Of a DNA stretch of 10,648 nucleotides, positions 6,810-10,648 are shown piece after piece. Source of the DNA: Pseudomonadota bacterium (GTDB taxonomy: Bacteria; Pseudomonadota; Gammaproteobacteria; Burkholderiales; Rhodocyclaceae); assembly GCA_021811225.1 (NCBI GenBank), contig JAJZPJ010000090.1, positions 1-10,648 on the forward strand, read 5' to 3'. Position 1 is the first letter of the stretch; each line of letters begins with the position of its first letter. The notes below the pieces were generated by a model, which was given only the letters and a program-made list of their open reading frames with translations, had not been told where the DNA came from and did no database searches. A program made the translations under genes and the position numbers.

Positions 6810-7024
6810 AGTTGGCTCCGAAGCGGGAAGGTATTGCGGTTGATTGCTGCGATGGTCTTTACCTTCGCGTGACAGCCGAGTGGATCGGCCGCCATCAGCT
6901 TCGTGGCCGGCGTGTTGATGCGCGCGGACAGCCGGATCAGGCGGAAGATCGGAAGTTCTCGGGTGAGAGACAGTCCCCGCTTGTAGGTTCCGAGACCGGT
7001 TTGGAGTGTTGCGAGAGTTGCCAT
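6806..7024 (-). CDS. Small basic hypothetical protein before the tail chaperone
   Basis: This is a 72-aa protein that I do not recognise, rich in Lys, Arg, Leu and Thr. It has two similar hydrophobic-basic stretches (SLTRELPIFRLIRLSARI, about 19-36) and no clear domain. The start ATG at 7024 has GAGG 8 nt upstream and lies 2 nt after the preceding stop. The frame continues open upstream, but the upstream part looks non-coding. It overlaps the chaperone start as ATGA. The major tail tube gene would normally stand here, and this protein is too small to be one. It may be a remnant or an inserted small gene. Confidence 0.5.
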   Translation of the reverse strand: MATLATLQTGLGTYKRGLSLTRELPIFRLIRLSARINTPATKLMAADPLGCHAKVKTIAAINRNTFPLRSQL

Positions 7025-7026
7025 TT

Positions 7027-7218
7027 TCAAGCCCTCATGACAGGAATATCCCGGCGACCGGCCGAGGCGGTTTGTGGGTAAATTTGTGGGGCGCCGACAT
7101 CGCCAAGCCGCTCGACTGCGATTGCCCTTGGCGTTTCGCGTGCTAACCGGCGGAGGACAGCTCCGCCGCTCCCTGTTTCCTGGCCGGAACCGGCTGTCAC
7201 CGGCCGCACGATTTGCAC
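7027..7218 (-). CDS. Small hypothetical phage protein (GTG start)
   Basis: This is a protein of up to 63 aa and unknown function. Two GTG starts are possible: 7218, or 7209, which has AGAGG at 8-nt spacing and gives 60 aa. The first third is Gly/Ser/Thr-rich, the middle is basic (LRRLARETPRAIAVERLG, about 23-40), and the end is RRDIPVMRA. It overlaps the preceding gene by 13-22 nt and ends 2 nt before the next start. The tight chain supports it, but the protein itself gives little evidence. Confidence 0.42.
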   Translation of the reverse strand: MQIVRPVTAGSGQETGSGGAVLRRLARETPRAIAVERLGDVGAPQIYPQTASAGRRDIPVMRA

Positions 7219-7439
7219 CTCTGCGCCTGAGCTCGCCAGGCCCCCACCAGGATGTCGAGGGGATGGGTCGGGGCAATTGCGGCGACTTCGGCGAGGGTGC
7301 CGGGACGGCGCCGAATGTCAGAAGCGGATTCCGGGGCCGTGGTGCGATTTTTCGGGCTTACCGCCCCTTTGGTATTCCCTGCACCCGGAAAATCGAACAG
7401 CGCCGCGATTTGGCCGCTTGCTGCTTCACATGCGCGCAT
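7197..7439 (-). CDS. Small hypothetical phage protein
   Basis: This is an 80-aa protein that I do not recognise. It has a short hydrophobic start (ASGQIAALFDFPGAG), a basic, polar middle, a helix LAEVAAIAPTHPLDILVGAW (about 49-68) and a C-terminal CKSCGR that could hold half of a metal site. The ATG at 7439 has GGAG 6 nt upstream, a good ribosome site, and overlaps the end of the helicase gene by 14 nt. It is probably translated from the same mRNA. Confidence 0.52.
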   Translation of the reverse strand: MRACEAASGQIAALFDFPGAGNTKGAVSPKNRTTAPESASDIRRRPGTLAEVAAIAPTHPLDILVGAWRAQAQRCKSCGR

Positions 7440-8358
7440 TGTTTTCTCCCGAGTTGGTCAAATCCATCGGCCCGTCGATTCCGTTCTCCAGGAACTGGGT
7501 TGATGCGGCGTTGAACCACAGGGCAACTTTTCCTTCCCAGTCGCCGTTGCGCTGCTTGTCGCAGATCAGCAGGGCATCAGGTTCGCGGATACGATCGGTC
7601 TTGCCGTCGGCGATGTCGCGCTCCTTGGCCTTGTTGCGCCAGACGGTCAGGACGTTGTCGACCTGATCGGTAATCGATCCGGTGCCCTTCACGTCCATCT
7701 TGCCCGGCGGCGCGAACTCGTTCTGTCCCTTGCGGCTGTGCGCCACCAGGTGGATGTGCAGGCTGTTGTCCCGGGCGATCGAGCACAGGGCATCGAGGAA
7801 GGCCTTCTGGCCGTTGTAATCGTCCTCGCCCATGCCGCATTTCATGAGGCTGTCGATCACGAAGTGCTGCATCTTCAACTTGTCGGCGCAGTAGCGGATC
7901 ACCGCCAACATCTTCGCCGCCTTGACTGTGCCCTGCTGGTCGTAGAGCCACAGCCGGCGGTCGGTGCTGGCGTGAAACGTGCGGATGAACTCCGCGGGCG
8001 GCGAGTTGGCGCCGAAGGCTTGCCGGCAGATCCGCGCCAGAGTCATGGCCGGTCGCATTTCCATGCTGGCGATGCAGACGCGCTGCTGCTGGGCGATCAG
8101 CCCGAGACAGACCTGGCCGAGCACCAGGCTCTTGCCGTGGCCGTTCATGCCTCCCCACAAGCTGACCTCGCCCGGGCGGAAGCGGATCTGCGCGTGGGTC
8201 TTCGGCCAGGGCATGCGCGCGCCGATCGGCCCGGTCGGTGAGTGGAAGTGTGCTACCACGTCCTCGGCGTAGGCTGCTGCCGCCCGCACCTTGTGCTCGC
8301 TGTCGGTGTCGGTCATGTAGGCCCGGAAGTCGATGCTGTCGGGAATCAGTGTAGCCAC
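7426..8358 (-). CDS. DnaB/T7 gp4-type replicative helicase
   Basis: This 310-aa protein is a RecA-fold hexameric helicase that would unwind phage DNA at the fork. Motifs seen are Walker A GGMNGHGKS (69-77), H1a SMEM with E100, Walker B HFVIDSL (165-171), the H3-like HIHLVAHSRKG (201-211) and the H4-like GTGSITDQVDNVLTVWRNK (225-243), then DKQRNGDWEGKVALWF (267-282), a late signature of T7 gp4-like phage helicases. There is only a short N-terminal segment: no DnaB N-terminal domain and no primase or zinc domain. I chose the GTG at 8358 because GGAGG lies 7 nt upstream and the sequence before it is Arg/Gly/Pro-rich and unlike a protein. It overlaps the preceding gene by 13 nt. Confidence 0.9.
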   Translation of the reverse strand: MATLIPDSIDFRAYMTDTDSEHKVRAAAAYAEDVVAHFHSPTGPIGARMPWPKTHAQIRFRPGEVSLWGGMNGHGKSLVLGQVCLGLIAQQQRVCIASMEMRPAMTLARICRQAFGANSPPAEFIRTFHASTDRRLWLYDQQGTVKAAKMLAVIRYCADKLKMQHFVIDSLMKCGMGEDDYNGQKAFLDALCSIARDNSLHIHLVAHSRKGQNEFAPPGKMDVKGTGSITDQVDNVLTVWRNKAKERDIADGKTDRIREPDALLICDKQRNGDWEGKVALWFNAASTQFLENGIDGPMDLTNSGENNARM

Positions 8359-8837
8359 GGGGCTGCCTCCAAAGTTTGGCGTTCTTTCATCTGCGCGGCC
8401 TGGTAGCCGGCTTGGTCTCCTTTCACCGCGGCATGCACCGCATCTGCCTGCGCGTTCTTCAGGGCGTCGAGTTGATGGGCCTCGTTGATCTCGATGCGCC
8501 CGATGCCCTTGATCCATCGCCAGCCAATATCGAGCTCGAAGGCCGGCGACATGACGGCAATCTCGGCGGTGTATTCCTGCAGGCGCTCATAGAGGCGAGC
8601 GATCCGCTCGTCCCATTCCGCGAAGAAGAGGATCACGCACAGGTCGAGCAAACAGCGGAGGTCGAGGCGGTCTATCGGGTCCTCGGGGCGCACCAGCAGC
8701 TCGGGCGTATCGCAGGTGTTCGACCAGCGCCACCAGTCGGGCTCGAGGAAGTCGCCGGCGCAGATCCAGACCTCGCCGGCGGGCCGATGGCCGGCCAGTC
8801 GCATTTCGATCAAGGCTGCGGCGCCGCGCGGGGTCAT
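8346..8837 (-). CDS. Hypothetical protein between initiator and helicase
   Basis: This is a 163-aa acidic protein of unknown function. It is Trp-rich (DWWRWSN near 34-40; WRWIKGIG near 106-113), has a hydrophobic LDLRCLLDLCVILFFAEWDE stretch (58-77) within a helical region, and a charged C-terminal helix (about 118-158). There is no Walker A or other ATPase motif. Its start overlaps the initiator stop as ATGA and its end overlaps the helicase start by 13 nt, so all three are probably made together. In lambda the helicase loader P stands at this place. A loader or helicase partner is a reasonable guess from position only. Confidence 0.7.
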   Translation of the reverse strand: MTPRGAAALIEMRLAGHRPAGEVWICAGDFLEPDWWRWSNTCDTPELLVRPEDPIDRLDLRCLLDLCVILFFAEWDERIARLYERLQEYTAEIAVMSPAFELDIGWRWIKGIGRIEINEAHQLDALKNAQADAVHAAVKGDQAGYQAAQMKERQTLEAAPWLH

Positions 8838-9607
8838 AGCGCCCCCTTGAAAATGTCGGAGCTGCCCGCGGTACCGGCGCCCTCTGTTGGCAGTGCCCAG
8901 GTCTCCATCCAGTGCTCGCCAGGGCCGAAGAACACTTTCGCCTGCTTGACGAACTCGGTACCGGTCTTGCCTTTGGCCGCGATGAATGCGGCGTAGCGCT
9001 TAACCCCTGTCAGCAGGGCATCAGGTTCAGCACCAGCCTTGAGCCTTGCCCGGTAGGCCTTTAGTGCTTCCGCTCTGCTGTTCCCTCCGCTGCGCTTTGG
9101 ATAGGCTGCCCAGCATTCAGAGAATCCTTTCGGGTCTTCAGGGGTTGAGGATTTCGCCTGCTTCCGTCTCGTCGGTTCAACAGAAACGACAGGGTTGACG
9201 TGTACTGACGGTTCACTGACGGTTTGGGTCGCATGGGTGCTACCCCTCTCGCCGCATGGGTGCGACCCCTCCTGTGCATGGGCGCTACCCGTCGCATGGG
9301 TGCTACTGGTACGGGTAGCATCAGCGCGACCCGTCAGGCGGTCTAGAGCAATGCGATAGTGACGCGTCTGTGTCGGTGCCCCGCCCAGGGCATTCGCTGT
9401 GACCACGAGGAAGCCATCATCGATCAGTTGATGAACGATCCGCTGTGCTTGCGACCTGGATAACCGCGTCTTTCGCGCAATAGCGGAGATAGAGGGGTAG
9501 CACTTGCCGGCATCGTCTGACCAGTCGGCTAGTGCGAGCAGGGCTAGAAGCTCAGTGCCTCCGCCAGGGTACCCATCCCAGACCATGGAGAGGACGCGCA
9601 CGCTCAT
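8834..9607 (-). CDS. Phage replication initiator, lambda O-like, with HTH domain
   Basis: This 257-aa protein probably binds the phage origin and starts replication. The N-terminal part (about 16-88) is a winged helix-turn-helix, with CYPSISAIARKTRLSRSQAQ as the helix-turn-helix core and a following IDDGFLVV wing. A polar, His/Ser/Thr-rich linker (95-160) comes next, and its DNA carries the iterons. The C-terminal domain (161-240), FSECWAAYPKRSGGNSRAEA then a basic helix and FFGPGEHW, is typical of phage O-like initiators. The start follows the upstream TAG directly (TAGATG). The order initiator, unknown gene, helicase matches many temperate phage replication modules. Confidence 0.83.
   Translation of the reverse strand: MSVRVLSMVWDGYPGGGTELLALLALADWSDDAGKCYPSISAIARKTRLSRSQAQRIVHQLIDDGFLVVTANALGGAPTQTRHYRIALDRLTGRADATRTSSTHATGSAHAQEGSHPCGERGSTHATQTVSEPSVHVNPVVSVEPTRRKQAKSSTPEDPKGFSECWAAYPKRSGGNSRAEALKAYRARLKAGAEPDALLTGVKRYAAFIAAKGKTGTEFVKQAKVFFGPGEHWMETWALPTEGAGTAGSSDIFKGAL
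9204..9224 (+). repeat. Short 11-bp-period direct repeat next to the iterons
   Basis: ACTGACGGTT occurs at 9204-9213 and again at 9215-9224, exactly one helical turn apart, and a partial TTGACG precedes them at 9195. It lies 7 bp from the first iteron and could be part of the origin. The region is less GC-rich than its surroundings but has no strong AT-rich run. Confidence 0.5.
9231..9335 (+). repeat. Five iterons, likely phage replication origin
   Basis: Five 18-bp direct repeats start at 9231, 9254, 9276, 9294 and 9318, with consensus GCATGGGYGCKACCCSTC. The first three match it fully. The fourth is degenerate in its last five bases and the fifth has two changes at positions 5-6. Each intact unit holds the inverted repeat GGGT-GCT-ACCC or a close variant. 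Start-to-start steps are 23, 22, 18 and 24, so the first and second steps put the copies in different reading frames. They therefore cannot be a protein repeat, and the DNA itself is what is kept. They lie in the linker of the initiator gene, as the four iterons do in lambda O. Confidence 0.82.
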
Positions 9608-9808
9608 CTATTGCGCGCTCCAGAAGTTCGCCGAAGAAGCGCTCGCTAGGAAGCACCGCAGGCTGATCAGGATGGCCCTGCCGACCGGCCGCTTTTGTTC
9701 CTCTGGTACGGATGGCATCAGAGCGGCGAGAGCACGAGCGCCGCGAAAGTGCGCTTCTGCTTCGGCAGCTCGCGCAGCAGCTTGTGTTGCCGGGAGTATG
9801 AGGGCCAT
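9608..9808 (-). CDS. Small Ala-rich phage protein
   Basis: This is a 66-aa protein of unknown function. Its first half is an Ala/Glu/Arg helix (about 8-32), then comes a basic link (EEQKRPVGR) and a more hydrophobic Ser/Ala-rich end. The ATG has GAGG at 8-nt spacing, and its TAG is directly followed by the ATG of the initiator. It is probably a member of the early operon. The alternative is that it merely lies in a transcribed leader of the initiator, which the good ribosome site argues against. Confidence 0.55.
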   Translation of the reverse strand: MALILPATQAAARAAEAEAHFRGARALAALMPSVPEEQKRPVGRAILISLRCFLASASSANFWSAQ

Positions 9809-9818
9809 GATTGCGGCC

Positions 9819-10037
9819 TCAGGCTGCCTTGCGGCATTGCTCGAATCGCTTGGCGATCCAGCTTTCTATCTCATCTTCGAGCCAACCGAGTGGGGAGTTC
9901 TTTGCATCGCCGAGCTTGACCGGCTTGGGGAAGGTCGAATCGTAGCGGGGAGACTTGGGATTCAACCGCTCATGTAGGGCGTTGTGGCCGAGCCCGATCT
10001 TCTGCTGGACTTGCCGCCGCCTGAGGATGTTCGCCAT
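9819..10037 (-). CDS. AlpA-like winged-helix regulator
   Basis: This is a 72-aa DNA-binding protein of the AlpA/MerR-like type found at the head of phage early operons, where such proteins act as Cox-like excision factors or repressors. The helix-turn-helix covers about residues 7-27 (RRQVQQKIGLGHNALHERL). Then come the wing FPKPVKLG (36-43) and the family-typical GWLEDEIESWI (51-61) with a basic tail. The ATG at 10037 has GGAG 8 nt upstream. It is the first gene of the tightly packed block and probably controls it. Which of the two roles applies cannot be told from sequence. Confidence 0.82.
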   Translation of the reverse strand: MANILRRRQVQQKIGLGHNALHERLNPKSPRYDSTFPKPVKLGDAKNSPLGWLEDEIESWIAKRFEQCRKAA

Positions 10038-10134
10038 CTGGTTCGCTCCGTTCTTTGCCGAATTGGAATGGAGCGATTGTTACTTCCTGCTTTCGTGGCG
10101 AACAGCGAAAACGCGGACGAACTAGAAGAAAATG
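10038..10134 (-). promoter_or_regulatory. Leader/control region of the phage early operon
   Basis: This is a 97-bp gap before the AlpA-like gene. On the minus strand CGCTCC (10070-10075) can pair with GGAGCG (10044-10049), which contains the ribosome site of that gene, leaving a 20-nt loop. Further upstream, TTCGtggCGAA (10092-10102) is a perfect short palindrome, and CGAA recurs at 10106 and 10118, a possible operator. TAACAAT (10074-10080) might be a -10 box, but no convincing -35 box is present. All assignments are tentative. Confidence 0.35.
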
Positions 10135-10512
10135 CTATGGGAGTTTGTCCGTAGAGCGCTCCCAGGATTTGCGCAGCGCCTCGGCGCTCAACTTGCCGGA
10201 TGGATAATTGACGTTCGCGATAACTGCGAGCGCTGCGTGCTTAGGCTTTGACAGGTGGATATTGAGAGTTGCAACTTGCATCACGTAGTTCTTCAGAGCA
10301 GCGTCTGGTGACCTCCATTGTGATGTCGGAATCTTGGCCGCCGGATCAACCGTGGACAGCAAGTCGATCAGCGCTTGTAGTCCCGCGAGAAAGCCGCCTC
10401 TCGCTTTATCGAACTCGGCGAAATGACGGATGGCCGCCCCTCTCGTTGCGAGGGCGTCACCCAGAAGATTCATGTAGACATTGGCGCCGGGGGCAATGTG
10501 TTCCTTGATCAC
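10135..10512 (-). CDS. Hypothetical protein upstream of the phage block
   Basis: This is a 125-aa protein that I do not recognise, predicted largely helical. It has GANVYMNLLGDALATRGAAI near the start (9-28), FLAGLQALIDLLSTV (41-55) in the middle and a basic C-terminus with LRKSWERSTDKLP. The GTG start at 10512 has no clear Shine-Dalgarno; an ATG at residue 14 is an alternative without a better one. Base composition looks less GC-rich than the phage genes. It lies between the edge transposase and the operon leader, on the same strand. It could be a phage early gene, a moron or host DNA. Confidence 0.5.
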   Translation of the reverse strand: MIKEHIAPGANVYMNLLGDALATRGAAIRHFAEFDKARGGFLAGLQALIDLLSTVDPAAKIPTSQWRSPDAALKNYVMQVATLNIHLSKPKHAALAVIANVNYPSGKLSAEALRKSWERSTDKLP

Positions 10513-10548
10513 GGCTGCATGCTTAGGAGCCGTAAATAAATAAAGGTA

Positions 10549-10648
10549 TCAACTCTGCTCTATGGTTTTTGGTCTTATGACGTAGTTCCAGTCGCCGTGA
10601 AATGTATTACGTTCCACATTGATGTTCTCCATCTCTTCATCGCTAACT
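10549..10648 (-). CDS. C-terminal end of an ISAzo13-like transposase (partial)
   Basis: Only the last 32 codons lie in the window; the gene continues past the right edge. The peptide includes MENINVERNTFHGDWNYVI, ending RPKTIEQS before TGA. The FHGDWNY pattern near the C-terminus is one I associate with ISAzo13-family (DDE_Tnp_ISAZ013) transposases. The AT-rich stretch between its stop and 10512 probably holds that element's end, but the matching terminal repeat lies outside the window. This marks a second insertion sequence bordering the phage block. Confidence 0.6.
   Translation of the reverse strand, partial: VSDEEMENINVERNTFHGDWNYVIRPKTIEQS

Noticed and set aside
7025..7276. Long N-terminal extension of the 72-aa gene before the chaperone
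   Set aside because: Its composition is that of an out-of-frame shadow; the ATG at 7024 has a good ribosome site right after the upstream stop.
8359..8517. 53-residue N-terminal extension of the helicase
   Set aside because: It overlaps the preceding gene, reads as Arg/Gly/Pro-rich shadow sequence, and a GTG with an excellent Shine-Dalgarno lies at 8358.
9231..9335. CRISPR array or protein-level repeat
   Set aside because: Units are only 18 bp with 0-6 bp gaps, so there are no spacers, and the steps break the reading frame. Iterons fit better.

Overview
The window looks like part of a GC-rich proteobacterial genome. A Gram-negative, possibly betaproteobacterial host is only an impression from GC-rich coding and sigma70-like and Shine-Dalgarno signals. 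It holds a compact block of tailed-phage genes (about 2241-10037), all on the minus strand and mostly overlapping or nearly touching, with insertion sequences on both sides. The block reads as a prophage remnant or a mosaic prophage segment.

Left end (1-2236): a complete IS1634-like insertion sequence. Perfect 17-bp terminal inverted repeats lie exactly at 1-17 and 2220-2236. Inside are a DDE transposase on the minus strand and a divergent small cysteine-containing accessory gene on the plus strand. A near-consensus sigma70 promoter in the short intergenic gap points at the transposase. The element stops 4 bp short of the stop codon of the last phage gene.

Phage block, in transcription order (right to left): an AlpA-like winged-helix regulator (10037-9819); a small gene; a lambda O-like replication initiator with an N-terminal HTH domain (9607-8834), whose linker contains five DNA iterons (9231-9335) that are a likely replication origin; an unrecognised 163-aa gene; a DnaB/T7 gp4-type helicase (8358-7426); three small unrecognised genes; tail assembly chaperone genes joined by a well-formed programmed -1 frameshift signal (6809-6271); an HK97 gp10-like tail protein; a tape measure protein (5819-3753); a small gene; a DUF5681-like gene; and four tandem tiny genes whose products start with variants of M-x-x-L-D-R-R-L-x-x-L-E. 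Replication genes thus run straight into tail genes. No terminase, portal, capsid or major tail protein is seen.

Right end (10135-10648): an unrecognised 125-aa gene and, at the edge, the last 32 codons of what looks like an ISAzo13-type transposase.

The most interesting signals are the frameshift cassette (internal Shine-Dalgarno, A AAA AAG, stop, 9-bp GC-rich stem), which is expected of tail chaperones but unusually complete; the out-of-frame iteron array inside the initiator gene; and the tandem tiny genes with repeated identical 14-nt overlaps.
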